Source: Massiliimalia timonensis (GTDB lineage Bacteria; Bacillota; Clostridia; Oscillospirales; Ruminococcaceae). Taken from it: a DNA stretch of 64,000 nucleotides. Shown in pieces: positions 16,917 to 26,763 of the stretch. Positions within the stretch are counted from its first letter, which is position 1, and each line of letters begins with the position of its first letter. The notes beneath the pieces were generated by a model. It was not told the origin of the DNA. It did no database searches and saw nothing but the letters and a program-made list of their open reading frames with translations. Location of the stretch: positions 1,054,001 to 1,118,000 of the forward strand of contig NZ_FYDD01000004.1 of the NCBI RefSeq assembly GCF_900186585.1. Reading direction: 5' to 3'. Made by a program: the position numbers and the translations under genes.

Positions 16917-17255
16917 TCAGAGCCTGTCATACGGTTCTGATTTCTTTATTTTTGCCAGACCTTCTAACGTCGTGCAGATGATGTTTCGTTTTTCGGCTAT
17001 CCCGATCTCGGCGGACATGGAACTGCTGATCTCATTCCCGCAGACTACCAGCATTCGGCATCGGCACAGTTTCTGACGGGAAATGTTCTGAAACTCCCGC
17101 TTCTCATCAGCATTTTCCATCTGAAGGTACTGACTGTCCGAAAGCTTCGGGCAGATCGGGACATATCCGAGTTCATATACTGTGCGGCAGTAGCGTTTTA
17201 ATTGGCGGAGCGCGGCTTCTTCCGAAGCGCAGATATATGCAAAAGCTTTTTCCAT
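16917..17255 (-). CDS. DUF4406/DUF7768-like nucleotide-sugar-fold protein
   Basis: The 112-residue protein starts at ATG after AAAGGAA (6-base spacing). It has a Rossmann-like pattern: KAFAYICASEEAALRQLKRYCRTVYELGYVPICPKL, then CRMLVVCGNEISSSMSAEIGIAEKRNI. This resembles the small 2-deoxyribosyltransferase-like proteins common on mobile elements. A nucleotide-related role is only suggested by the fold. It lies between the DNA methyltransferase and the candidate oriT. Confidence 0.6.
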   Translation of the reverse strand: MEKAFAYICASEEAALRQLKRYCRTVYELGYVPICPKLSDSQYLQMENADEKREFQNISRQKLCRCRMLVVCGNEISSSMSAEIGIAEKRNIICTTLEGLAKIKKSEPYDRL

Positions 17256-17311
17256 GATGATTTCCTTTCAAAATAGATATTTTTTTGGACGCCCCTTTGG
17301 ACATCCGTATG

Positions 17312-18166
17312 TTAGCTGTTATCAGAAGATGGTTGTCCATTTGGACTGCCATCCGATGAGCCGGATTCATTTTTGTGAGCTTCCAGCGCCAAACGCACCC
17401 GATCGGATCCCAGCTTGTAATAGGCGTCGGTGACTTCGATCCCCACCGCTTCATATCCCTCCAGCCGGGAAGCAAGGACAGTGGTTCCGGCTCCGCAGAA
17501 GGGATCGAGGATTCTCCCGCCCGGCACACAGATTTGCACCAGATCCCGCATGAGCTGCAGGGGCTTTTCTGTAATATGAATACGGTTTTGAGGATTGGCA
17601 TACCGGAACACACCGGGCAAACATCCAACCGGCCGGCTGATCGGCATAGGTCCGTTGGAACCCCATACGATGTATTCGCTCTGCTGGCGGAAGCGCCCTT
17701 TCTGCGGCCGGCTTGTCATCTTATCCCATACCGCGCAGCCGCGCCAGATCCAGCCCGCCCACTGCAGAGCATCGGTGATAGAAGGGTACTGCCGCCAGTC
17801 AATGAACAGACAAACCGGCGCTCCCGGTTTGCAGGCTTTTTTGACGTCAGAAAGCCATTCGGTCATCCATCTGGTCCAGCTGCGCTGATCCTTCTGATCT
17901 CCGTCAAAATCGGGCAGGGCGTTTTCCTTGTCCATGCTGCTGTATTTTTGATTGGTGGTACGGTTTTTCTCGGATGGCTTCCACCCTCCCGAAGCGTAGG
18001 GCGGATCGGTAATGACCGCATCGAACACTCCCGGTTTGAATGCCCGGATCAGCTTCAAGGTATCTCCGTGCAGAATGGTCCAGCCATCCCCGCCGCTGGG
18101 TTCTGCGGATAACATGTTTGGTTTTACAATGTGAGTCAGTTCTTTTGTTTTATTCAGAGGCATCAT
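17312..18166 (-). CDS. Class-beta N4/N6 DNA methyltransferase
   Basis: The 284-residue protein has the catalytic DPPY motif (DAVITDPPYASGG, about residue 53) before the AdoMet-binding FCGAGTT motif (about 225). This is the beta-class motif order, which methylates amino groups of adenine or cytosine. No restriction endonuclease is adjacent, so it looks like a solitary methylase protecting the element. Two ATG codons sit very close to AAAGG. A CTG further on has better spacing. MetK, which makes the cofactor, is encoded two genes upstream. Confidence 0.88.
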   Translation of the reverse strand: MMPLNKTKELTHIVKPNMLSAEPSGGDGWTILHGDTLKLIRAFKPGVFDAVITDPPYASGGWKPSEKNRTTNQKYSSMDKENALPDFDGDQKDQRSWTRWMTEWLSDVKKACKPGAPVCLFIDWRQYPSITDALQWAGWIWRGCAVWDKMTSRPQKGRFRQQSEYIVWGSNGPMPISRPVGCLPGVFRYANPQNRIHITEKPLQLMRDLVQICVPGGRILDPFCGAGTTVLASRLEGYEAVGIEVTDAYYKLGSDRVRLALEAHKNESGSSDGSPNGQPSSDNS

Positions 18167-18174
18167 CCTTTCTT

Positions 18175-18420
18175 TTATCGCTCCGGATCAGAGCGTTTTT
18201 TCTGTTTTGGTAAAGTCTTTTCGGACAATTCCGTTTCCACATATTCGCTGACAATGTTCAGCGCTTTGTAATAATCCCCGGACTGATAAACACGGTCACA
18301 CATCTCCTTTGCCTGATCCGGCTGTCCGTTTTCTTTCAAAAGCCGGGAGGCTCTGCCGAGGATAGCGAAGATATTCCCGTCCTGTCCGATCAGTCTCATT
18401 TTCGGTCGTTGTTTTTCCAT
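18175..18420 (-). CDS. Hypothetical ICE protein, 81 residues
   Basis: Starts at ATG 18420, with AAAGGTGA 5-7 bases upstream. A longer frame from 18459 overlaps the primase gene and is not used. The protein is helical (RASRLLKENGQPDQAKEMCDR and the segment YYKALNIVSEYVE, TPR-like). It ends in a basic tail KKRSDPER. It stands between the primase-like and methyltransferase genes, probably in one operon. Function unknown. Confidence 0.7.
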   Translation of the reverse strand: MEKQRPKMRLIGQDGNIFAILGRASRLLKENGQPDQAKEMCDRVYQSGDYYKALNIVSEYVETELSEKTLPKQKKRSDPER

Positions 18421-18424
18421 CAGA

Positions 18425-19387
18425 TCACCTTTCCTGCTGCCGGGCAGCCTTCCTTTCATATCTTTCCTTTGTCAGATCGGCATAATCATACCCTTCTTTT
18501 GCGGGGAGATTTCTTACCGTCCGGTACTTGTCCTGATAGACGCTCTCAATATGTCCGGCCGCCCATCTTCCTGCAAAATCGTTGTTGGTGCAGATCTCGA
18601 TTTCTTCGATTTCGGGGTGACGGGAGAGAAAAGCGTCCAAAGCAACCGGGTTCTTTGTATTGCGGTTTGCCTGCTTTCCTTCTTCGGGGGCATAAATTCC
18701 GCCGAGAGACAGCCGCCATTTATCTGTTTTACCTTCCAGTGTCAAATGCGCGAGCGGTTCGATCGCCGCCTCATATACAGCGAGCTTTTTGGATGCGCCC
18801 TTAGGCGGGAGACAAAAACAAAACCTCTTGTCGCTGCCGGACACCTCTGCTTTGAAAGGTTTCCCCTGTGTATATGTACCGCGGAGAAAGGCATACCGGG
18901 CAGCGCCGGTTTCATCTTTCCCGACAAACACAGCGTTGTGGTAGTCAGCGCTTTCATAGAGGATCCCTGCCCGGATGCAGGCTTCGATGACTCTGCGGTC
19001 AATACCGCGTTTGAGAAGATAAGCGAAGACCCGGCGGTTATCCTGCGCCGCTTTCGGAAGGACAAACTCCTTTTTCTTTTGCTTCAGTACAGTGACCGGA
19101 GGGATATATACCGGGGCTTCATGACACAGGATCATTACCGCTTCTGTAAATGGCAATCCTTCCACACGAACTAAAAAATCAAGCGCTGACTTGCCGCCTG
19201 CATCCCGGCTTTTCCAATGGAATTTGGAGGAAATTTCGTTGATCTTAAAGCTGTCATGATCGGTCAGCTGCCATTCTGTTTTAGAATACGGGCAGGGAAC
19301 CAGTCTTGTCTTTTCATACTTTCTTAAATACTCGATCGCAGTCATCTGTCTGGCGGCGGCGATCTGTTCTTTCGTTACCTGAGGCAC
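18425..19387 (-). CDS. Primase-like protein with DUF3991 and Toprim domains
   Basis: The 320-residue protein starts at GTG 19387, 9 bases after AAAGGAG. Residues about 10-100 are primase N-terminal-like (ATEYL..., FHWKSRDAGGKSALDFLV). The middle has DUF3991 features (VFAYLLKRGIDRRVIEACI, LYESADYHNAVFVG). The C-terminal 100 residues form a Toprim-type fold with EIEEIEICTNNDFAGRWAAG. It probably primes replication of the transferred strand. The gene ends GAAAGGTGA, so its last codons form the Shine-Dalgarno of the next gene. Tail: KAARQQER. Confidence 0.85.
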   Translation of the reverse strand: MPQVTKEQIAAARQMTAIEYLRKYEKTRLVPCPYSKTEWQLTDHDSFKINEISSKFHWKSRDAGGKSALDFLVRVEGLPFTEAVMILCHEAPVYIPPVTVLKQKKKEFVLPKAAQDNRRVFAYLLKRGIDRRVIEACIRAGILYESADYHNAVFVGKDETGAARYAFLRGTYTQGKPFKAEVSGSDKRFCFCLPPKGASKKLAVYEAAIEPLAHLTLEGKTDKWRLSLGGIYAPEEGKQANRNTKNPVALDAFLSRHPEIEEIEICTNNDFAGRWAAGHIESVYQDKYRTVRNLPAKEGYDYADLTKERYERKAARQQER

Positions 19388-19406
19388 ATCCGCACACTCC
19401 TTTCCG

Positions 19407-20570
19407 TTAGATCACCGTATCCCGGAGAAGCTTTGCCCGGTCGGTGCGTTCCCACGGAAATTCCGGTCTGCCGAAATGCCCGTAGGCGGCAGTGTCAGCA
19501 TATCTCGGCGTGAGCAGATCCAAACCTGCGATCATCTCAGCCGGCGTTAATCCGAACACCAGTTTTACCGCTTCTGCCAGGCAGTCGTCTGCGCAGACCG
19601 TTCCGGTACCAAAGGTATCCACCTGTACCATCACCGGTTCTGCTACCCCGATGGCATAGGCCAAGGTCACCTGACACCGTTTGCACAACCCTGCCGCCAC
19701 AAGGTTTTTGGCAATGTACCGCGCCATGTATGCGCCCGAACGGTCGACCTTGGTGGGGTCTTTTCCGGAGAAAGCGCCCCCGCCGTGGGGCGCGAACACA
19801 CCGTAACTGTCCACCATGAGTTTTCGTCCGGTCAGACCGGTATCGGCATACGGTCCGCCTGACACAAACCTTCCGGCCGGATTGATGAGGATTTTTGTAT
19901 CCTCATCCGGCGGCAGGATCTGCAAAGCAGGGGTAATCACCTTATCTGTCAGTTCAAAGCTAAGTTCGTCCGCCGGAATCTTAGGACTGTGCTGGGCAGA
20001 AAGCACAACGGTGTCCAGTCTCAACGGTTTCCCGTCCTCCATATATTCCACAGTGACCTGCGCTTTCCCATCCGGACGCAGAGCGGGGAGCTTACCCGAT
20101 TTTCTGACAGCGGTGAGTGTTTTCGTCAGACGATGTGCCAGCACGACGGGCAGCGGGAGCATTTCAGGAGTTTCGTCACAAGCGTATCCCACCATCACCC
20201 CCTGATCTCCGGCTCCCAGCCGCAGGGACATTCCTTCTTTTTTCACTCCACGGCGCTGTTCTAACGAACAGTCCACCCCTGCGGCAATGTCCGGGCTCTG
20301 CTTATGAATGTGACACTGGATGGTAAAATGAGCCGGATCATAGCCTACTCCCCTGAGAGCCGAACGGACAATCGAAGGGATAGAAGGTTCATAGAGGCTG
20401 GTGATCTCCCCGGCAACAATGATCTGCCCCCGGGCAGCCATCACTTCGCAGGCTACACGCGAAAGGGCATCATGAGAAAGGCATTCATCCAGCACGCTGT
20501 CGGCGATAAGATCGCACAGCTTATCCGGATGTCCTTCCGTAACTGATTCGGCGGTATATATTTTTGTCAT
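19407..20570 (-). CDS. metK: S-adenosylmethionine synthetase carried by the ICE
   Basis: Makes AdoMet from methionine and ATP. The 387-residue, full-length protein has all landmark motifs: TEGHPDK near the N-terminus, GAGDQG, VTVEY and the glycine loop GGGAFSGKDPTKVDRSGAY. It starts at ATG behind AAAGGAGGAG. It lies inside the mobile element, between the primase-like and DUF3846 genes and near two DNA methyltransferases. It is most likely an extra copy to the chromosomal housekeeping gene and supplies cofactor after transfer. Confidence 0.95.
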   Translation of the reverse strand: MTKIYTAESVTEGHPDKLCDLIADSVLDECLSHDALSRVACEVMAARGQIIVAGEITSLYEPSIPSIVRSALRGVGYDPAHFTIQCHIHKQSPDIAAGVDCSLEQRRGVKKEGMSLRLGAGDQGVMVGYACDETPEMLPLPVVLAHRLTKTLTAVRKSGKLPALRPDGKAQVTVEYMEDGKPLRLDTVVLSAQHSPKIPADELSFELTDKVITPALQILPPDEDTKILINPAGRFVSGGPYADTGLTGRKLMVDSYGVFAPHGGGAFSGKDPTKVDRSGAYMARYIAKNLVAAGLCKRCQVTLAYAIGVAEPVMVQVDTFGTGTVCADDCLAEAVKLVFGLTPAEMIAGLDLLTPRYADTAAYGHFGRPEFPWERTDRAKLLRDTVI

Positions 20571-20582
20571 AGTACTCCTCCT

Positions 20583-20975
20583 TTACCGTTCATAATCGGC
20601 GGGTTTTTTGGACTTTTGGGAAGTTGCCGGCTTTGTGCGGATGCATACGATCCCTTCCTGCGCAGGAAGAAATTGTTCCGGACTCAGAAACATCTGCTGA
20701 TATTTCCGCATTTGTTCCTCGGTCAGACCGCAGAAGTTTTCTCCCTCAATACCGCAGATAAAAAAGGTTCCTGCGATCACATCGTAATCGCCCAGCACAC
20801 GGTTGAGCGGCAGTCCCATCATTTTCCCTTCGTCATTGCAGACCAGTGCGACCGGTTCCTCCCACGGATAAATCGCTTGAATGAGACCGCCTACTATCCG
20901 CTGCATTTCATGAAGCTCATTTTTCAGTTCAAAAGGGCGCGCTTCTTTGCCCGGTTCTACAAGCAATACTTTCAT
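20583..20975 (-). CDS. DUF3846 protein
   Basis: The 130-residue protein starts at ATG after GGAGGTGAA. Residues 1-100 fit DUF3846 (MKVLLVEPGKEARPFEL, QRIVGGLIQAIYPW, CNDEGKMMGLPLNRVLGDYDVIAGTFF). This small domain is common on phages, plasmids and ICEs and has no established role. The basic tail ends SQKSKKPADYER. It is probably co-transcribed with metK (12-base gap). Confidence 0.85.
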   Translation of the reverse strand: MKVLLVEPGKEARPFELKNELHEMQRIVGGLIQAIYPWEEPVALVCNDEGKMMGLPLNRVLGDYDVIAGTFFICGIEGENFCGLTEEQMRKYQQMFLSPEQFLPAQEGIVCIRTKPATSQKSKKPADYER

Positions 20976-21218
20976 CTATTTCACCTCCAGTGAAAACGGT
21001 TTGAGACTTGTTTCGATTTCCTGATAGTTTGCAAACTGTACCGTACACCCCAGCAGATAGGACACCGCTTCTTCCCATTCTTTTAAGGGGTATTGCTCTT
21101 TGTTTGGCAGCCGGTACAGATCTCCGAGTGCCGCCCATTTAAGTTCCGGTACAAGGCGCAGATTGGAGATCACGGTACGGTGTTGTTCGGTCAGTTTTTC
21201 CAGTAATCCTTTCTTCAC
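20976..21218 (-). CDS. Hypothetical ICE protein, 80 residues
   Basis: Starts at GTG 21218, with GGAGG 6 bases upstream. A mixed alpha-helical small protein (LTEQHRTVISNLRLVPELKWAALGDLY). It abuts the DUF3846 gene without a gap. A strong terminator lies just upstream, so it probably begins the metK-primase-methylase transcript. Family not recognised. Confidence 0.65.
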   Translation of the reverse strand: MKKGLLEKLTEQHRTVISNLRLVPELKWAALGDLYRLPNKEQYPLKEWEEAVSYLLGCTVQFANYQEIETSLKPFSLEVK

Positions 21219-21232
21219 TCAATTCCTCCGAT

Positions 21233-21271
21233 CAAAAAACGATGGGCGGGACGTCCTTTAACGTCCCGCCC
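21233..21271 (-). terminator. Strong rho-independent terminator
   Basis: An 11-bp perfect stem, GGGCGGGACGT/ACGTCCCGCCC (21244-21271), is followed on the minus strand by ATCG and TTTTTT. It ends the transcript from the adhesin side and isolates the metK operon. Confidence 0.88.
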
Positions 21272-21320
21272 GATTGCGAGTGTATGTTTTTCTTTTATTC
21301 TATGGCTGACCAATAATCTT

Positions 21321-21458
21321 CTAAAATTGAACAGCCTCTTTAATTTGAGCCTTTCCTTTTTTGTCCAGCAGTTCTCCCTCCCATAGCTGCTTGAGCCAAT
21401 TAAATACTTCTTGCTGATTTTCAATTATGTTTTCTATATTGCTATTTCCACTCGTTAA
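21321..21458 (-). pseudogene. Short frame repeating the end of the neighbouring protein
   Basis: A stop-free frame with no normal start encodes about 45 residues, including QQEVFNWLKQLWEGELLDKK and ending QIKEAVQF. It resembles the last 35 residues of the adjacent protein (QKELIQWMQELTS..., EQIRKAIEI). It appears to be a tandem, diverged copy of that C-terminus, left by duplication or loss of a second paralogue. Confidence 0.4.
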
Positions 21459-21780
21459 TTAAAATTTCAATAGCTTTCCTTATTTGTTCTTTTACAGTTT
21501 CCGATATTATCTCGATTGATGTTAATTCCTGCATCCATTGAATAAGTTCTTTCTGTTCATTCGGAAGAACAACGAAACGGTTTTCCTTAAAATACATTAG
21601 TTCATATTCTGAAAGACGACAAGCCTGACTGACTTCCTCCGGCGTGACGATAGCACCAAGGCAGTCTTCTTCGATCAAGCCGGCAATTATTTTGCTTCTT
21701 TGCAAACTTTTCTCATCACCGTCTTTTAGCTGCGCGAGAGCAATACATTTGAGCATACTCATCTTTTCTTGTGCATTCAT
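21442..21780 (-). CDS. Hypothetical regulator-like protein
   Basis: About 112 residues from ATG 21780 (MNAQEKMSML...). ATG 21792 lies directly on the AAAGG and is less likely. The protein is soluble and all-helical, with IVTPEEVSQACRLSEYELMYFKENRFV in the middle, which could be a winged or helix-turn-helix segment. It is slightly AT-richer than its neighbours. It lies downstream of the adhesin gene. Family not recognised. Confidence 0.5.
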   Translation of the reverse strand: MNAQEKMSMLKCIALAQLKDGDEKSLQRSKIIAGLIEEDCLGAIVTPEEVSQACRLSEYELMYFKENRFVVLPNEQKELIQWMQELTSIEIISETVKEQIRKAIEILINEWK

Positions 21781-21905
21781 GATATGATTCATCCTTTCTG
21801 TATATTGTGTTACCCAGTTGGGGTAGTTACAACATATCAAAAAAAGACTCTGCATAGGATAAGATAGTTTTGAGATTGTTTGGAGACATTGAAAACTTTT
21901 GGCGG

Positions 21906-24900
21906 CTATTTTCTATTCTGGTTTTTCTTCCGATTTCGTTTCTCTTTGATGAGCAGTAATACCAGGCTGGTTCCTGCAGTTAATACAGCAATCCCTGACA
22001 TGATGATAACGGAAAGAGAATGATCACCCGTTTTCGGCAGTTCGATTTTGGGAATGAGCCTGTTATGCATCCGAACGGTGATCTCCTTGTCCGGGACAAT
22101 CGTGACCGTTTGCTCATCCGGCAGGATATATTGATCAGTGTCTTTCCCGGTCTGTTCCGATACGGTGTATTCGCCCGGACGGAGAGTAACACGGATCTCT
22201 CCGTTTTCATCTGTGGCAAATGTTTGATCATACACTCTGCCCGTAAAATCAGTTCCTGTGATCTGAAAGGTCCGTCCTTCGATCTTTCCGTCCTCAGCGG
22301 TCTTGACGATCTTCAAAGATCCGGTCCTCGCCCTGTTTGAAAACTGAGCGTCGTCCCGATTTGACACTGTAACGGTTTGATTGTCCTCTTTGATCTCAAA
22401 GTAATAGCAGTGATCATCCGGCAGGAAAAATTCAGGCGCCTGTTTTTCATGCAAAAAGAATCCGCCATACCGTAAACCGTCCAGCTGATAGATCCCGGGC
22501 TGGGTTTCGGTGAGTTCGCCGACTAATTTGTCAGCCTTTTCATCGAATTGTCGGTTTTGATCCACATCCGCATAAACTTCAAATACCGCGCCGGACAGCT
22601 TATGATCCGGATATTCTTCATCAACCTTTACGACCCGGACGGACCCGGTCAGGAATCTGTTTTCAATTTCTATCCTGATGATCTCTTTGTCCTGAGAAAC
22701 AGTAACAGGGTAATTGGCGGTATTCAGCACAAAGGCAGGTGCCGGTTTTAATTCCCGCACGATCCATTCCCCATAGGGAACATCCTCAAAGAGGAACACC
22801 CCGATCGGATTCGACTGAGCTGTCATCAGTGCAGTTTTTTCTGTAACTTCGGTTTCATCAGGTGCAAACAAACCGAATATCGCTCCGGCAATCGGGAATC
22901 CGTCCTCATCGATCTTTTTCCCCTCGATCGTTCCGCGGATCAGTTCGTTTTCTATTGCCTCTCCGTTATTGACAATCACTTTTACCTTTGCAGTATCCTG
23001 TCCGGCATAATCAAAGGAAATAGGATATTTCTGGTTACTGAGAAGATAATGTTCATCCGCAGAATATTCCTTTACATATACCGAGGATTCGACAGGAAGA
23101 TCGGTTATAAAGACAGCGCTGCCATCCTGATTGCAGGAAACGATCTCTAAAAGGGAATCTTTCGGGATGACTTTTCCGTCTGCTGCTTTCATTTCTTCTG
23201 CTGCATACAGTCCGAACTGAACAGATAACAGTTCACCGTTCATACCGATTCCGAACTGTTCCTCCTGTTCTAATTGCTTTTTCAGACTGATCTCGATTTT
23301 CTGACGTTCATTTTGGAAGGATATCGCTGTTTGCGTGATCTCAACCTCCTGTCCGGCATAGGTGAGAGTCACAGATTGAGGGATAGGATTCAGCACCATT
23401 CCGGGAGGCGCTTCGGTTTCTATCACCTTGAATGTCCCCAGATACATCGGTTTACTCCGGGCTTTCCCATCCTCTCCGGTCACTAAGGTATCCACGATCT
23501 CACCTTTTTTGTATCTTAATGTCCCGTCTAGGGTGTAGATATCTTCCTCGGCAATCACCTGATAGGCTGCTCCGGCTAATCCGGTCGTTTCATAGACCGG
23601 CCGGTAAATCCCGTCTGATTCGGTGACAGAGGAAAAGACTTCACCGGTTTTCGTAATGGTGATGATCCCTTTTTGCGGGGTGTTAAAAAGATCTATTGTA
23701 ACTGTTTTTTGCGTTCCGTCAACGGTAAAGGGAATCGTCTCCTGATTCAGCACATATCCGTCACAGCTCTGCACTTCATGCAGCTCAAATGTTCCGCTGT
23801 GCAAAGGCTGAGGCAGCATGAGCTTTCCGGTACTGTCGGTATAGAAGGTATCCAAATCTGCGGGGGTGGGGTAATCGATGCGCTGGGTGATAAATTCTCC
23901 GGTACTGAGATCCTTGATTTTCACTCCGACTCCGGCGGCGGGAATCACTTTGCCGGTTTCTGCATCCTTTTTGACAATTTCGATCATCGATTCAAAAGCC
24001 GCGTTATTTAATAAATAGAAATAGGTCTTTTCATGTTCGTCGATCAGGACATCAAAATCAGGGATCTTCTCTGTACCTTCTAATCCCTTCGTCTGATGTA
24101 CGGTATATGTGCCGGCAGGGAACAGTTTTGTCCGGGCAAATCCGTTTTCGTCACAGACAAGTGTATCTCTCTCGGTTTCCTTTGCGTTATCAAAGCTTCC
24201 GGCTGATTTTAAATACACTTGAAATTCAGCGCCCGGTTCGGGTGTTTCGATTCCTGTTTGCCCATCATCACTGTGTTTGATAATTGCTACTCTTCCTTTG
24301 ATCACCTGTTCGGTCACATCCATGCTGATCTCGTTATATTCAATTTCATAAAGTTCAGGCTCTGCTCCTACATGGTAGATTTCTGGGTTCAGCAGGTATC
24401 CTTCACTTGATTCTAATTCACGGATTGACCAATCGGATCCGCAAGTGTAGTATTTGGTGGTAAATTTTCCTGACTCATCTGTGGTATACCTGTCGATGAG
24501 TTGCTCTCCCTGATACACACCATAAACAGCTCCCGCAAGGCTGGCGTCACCCTGTGCTGTGCCTGTTTCCTGATCTGTTTTGGTGACCGTCAAGCTCCAT
24601 TTTTTCAGGACATTTTGGAAACTCTTTTGAGTGACTTTGTTCCATTCGACCAAAATGTTTTGTTTCTTGGGGAGAACGTACCGATCTTCGGTTTCCGCTT
24701 CTTCCAGCGCATACGGGGTATCGCCGCTGATCGGGATATCCTCAAACACAGCGATTCCGGAGGAATCCGTTACGGCGTATTCGTCCACTTTCAGTCCGCT
24801 TAAGGATGTGCCGGACAAACGGAATTTCATTCCCTCTGTCAGTCCGTCCTCTGAAGTTTTGGTAACCTTTAAACTGCCTTTTTTCAGGGTGTTGTGAAAG

Positions 24901-26157
24901 GTGACAGAGGCAGTCTGTCCCCCGATCACCGTGACCTGTTTTGATTCCTGCGGTTCATATTCTTTTGAGGATATTTCTGTTACGGTATATCTGCCGGGAG
25001 CAAGGTCGTTTACCTGTATTTCACCGTTACTTCCGGTCGTGACCGTTTGATCCGTGTTCTCCCCCTGGGTCCGGAAAGAGATTCCCGACACTTTTCCATC
25101 CTCTGAGGTCTTTTTGATTTTGACGGAACCGTCATCGATCTTCAGGTTCAAATATCCCTTGATGGGATCATTCACTGTTTGCCCGTAAGTTGCCACATTC
25201 TGCCGCTGATTGACATTTTCCTGACCGGTCGTTCCGTCCGTCCAAACGACAACGCCTCTGCGCTTGGAATTTTTTCGTTGGGCGGTCACCTTAATATTCT
25301 GACCGGACGGATCTTTGACCTTGATCACCAGGTTATTTCCGCTGACAGAAAAAGTGACACCGGAGATATTGGCCGAAAAGCTGTATTCGGACAACATCTT
25401 ATTGGCGTCCGGGATGGTGACTGTATATGCAGAACCTTCGTATGTAAGCTGATAGGTTTTTGCCGAAGAAGCCGAACGCGAAAACCCCGAGGGGAGTTTG
25501 ACATGTTTTTTGACAGCATTCACTATCCGGTTGTAGTGTTCCAGGGTTTCACTGCGTAAGGGATAGTTTGAGGGGATCAGGTCTAAGACATTGTCCTTTC
25601 CGTAATCGCCGCCGTCCACCTTATTAAATTGTTCGTCCCGTTCTCCGACAATGATCTCCCAGATGATCAGCTGAGTTGCTTTCATTTCGGCAATACGGTC
25701 AGCTCCTGAGTTGGTACTGGTCCAGGACGGAGATACGTTTCCCACATATCCGTAATGCATCACTCTGCCGATGAACAGCTTGATTAGTTCCGGACTGATG
25801 GTTTGATTGAATTTACCCGGATAACTGTCCCAATAGGTTTCATCCTTTTGGGTCAGTTTATCAAAAGTCCAGCTTCCGATCCCCGGTTCGATACAGTATG
25901 CCGCCTGTCCTTCATAGCTTCCCAGGGCTTTGAGATTATCCTTGCTTGAGCTCTCCATCCCCCAGCCATTCATCAGTTTTACTGCGGGATGTCCCCACCC
26001 GGTCTTATTGGTTTCATTCGCTCTGGGCAGGTCAATGACATACAGTTCCTCTGTCGCTGCTGCCCGGACTGCTGTCATCACCAGCGGGGAAATGATCCCG
26101 ATACAAAACAGCAGGGTCAGCAGTACAAAAATCAGTTTCTTTCTTTAATCGTTCCAT
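21906..26157 (-). CDS. Giant LPxTG adhesin with thioester and Cna-B repeats, frame-shifted in the signal peptide
   Basis: The uninterrupted frame (26081-21906) holds a TQXA/thioester domain (AYCIEPG motif, with a later Gln), about ten Cna-B/SpaA repeats (each opening like 'GSLKVTKTSEDG'), a sortase signal LPKTG, a transmembrane helix and a basic tail. Such proteins attach conjugating cells to partners or host surfaces. The start is odd. ATG 26157 opens MERLKK and the hydrophobic core LIFVLLTLLFCIGIISPLV follows, but in a different frame. The junction is an AAAG-AAAG-AAA tract. Losing one AAAG unit would restore one continuous frame. As read here the gene lacks an in-frame export signal. Confidence 0.85.
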
Positions 26158-26197
26158 TTCCTTTCTGCCTTTCTTTCAAAAATCTTATGGATAAAAC

Positions 26198-26236
26198 AAA
26201 AAATCCCCGCAGCCTGATTTTTTTCAGACTGCGGGG
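26198..26236 (-). terminator. Rho-independent terminator after the cyclotransferase gene
   Basis: CCCCGCAG and CTGCGGGG (26205-26236) enclose a further CTG/CAG pairing. On the minus strand ATTTTTTGTTTT follows. It separates the amidoligase operon from the adhesin gene. Confidence 0.85.
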
Positions 26237-26239
26237 AAA

Positions 26240-26737
26240 TCATCGGTCCTCCCGTCTTTTAACGAAGACCTTTTGCTTCTCCGGGAGTTTTTTTCGGGTG
26301 CGTCTGACCGCTTCCAGCGCCGGGAATGTCTGCAGACCGTTTTGTCTGCAGCCTGCCAGGATCGAATACAGATAGCTTTGGGAAGGCAGGGCTGGCTCGT
26401 CCCGGTACGGTACGTTCATGGTATACACCATACCGATATATTCCTTTCCGTTCCTACCGGTAACAGTCACTGTTTCCTTTTTATAGAGATACGGAAACCC
26501 CTCATAATGATCCAGATGGCGTTCATCCTGTTCGGTAATGCTCCAGAGTACACCGTCCACATAACTGCCTTCTTCCGGCTGAATGGTTGCGACGCCGCAG
26601 CCGCCTCCGTTAGTACAAAAATCCAGACGGTATCCCTCAAGCCGGACGGTTTCCAAAACCTCCGCTTCGGGACACCGGAATGCCATCTGGTTTCGGTTCA
26701 TATTGCTTCCGTATGCAAAATACTGAATCCTTTTCAC
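26240..26737 (-). CDS. Gamma-glutamylcyclotransferase (AIG2/GGCT-like)
   Basis: The 165-residue protein starts at GTG, 8 bases after AGGAGG. It has the family's YGSN substrate loop (QYFAYGSNMNRNQM) and the catalytic Glu in LDHYEGFPYLYKK. It would release 5-oxoproline from gamma-glutamyl amides. The gene follows the amidoligase by 26 bases and they form a unit. AIG2-like cyclotransferases are known companions of Amidoligase_2 genes. Tail: KVFVKRREDR. Confidence 0.88.
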   Translation of the reverse strand: MKRIQYFAYGSNMNRNQMAFRCPEAEVLETVRLEGYRLDFCTNGGGCGVATIQPEEGSYVDGVLWSITEQDERHLDHYEGFPYLYKKETVTVTGRNGKEYIGMVYTMNVPYRDEPALPSQSYLYSILAGCRQNGLQTFPALEAVRRTRKKLPEKQKVFVKRREDR

Positions 26738-26763
26738 AGCGTATTCCTCCTTTCTTTATTCGG

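Noticed and set aside
21215-21424. 69-codon frame covering the GGGCGGGACGT hairpin
   Set aside because: The frame runs through a clear terminator stem and has no start signal. The hairpin explains the sequence.
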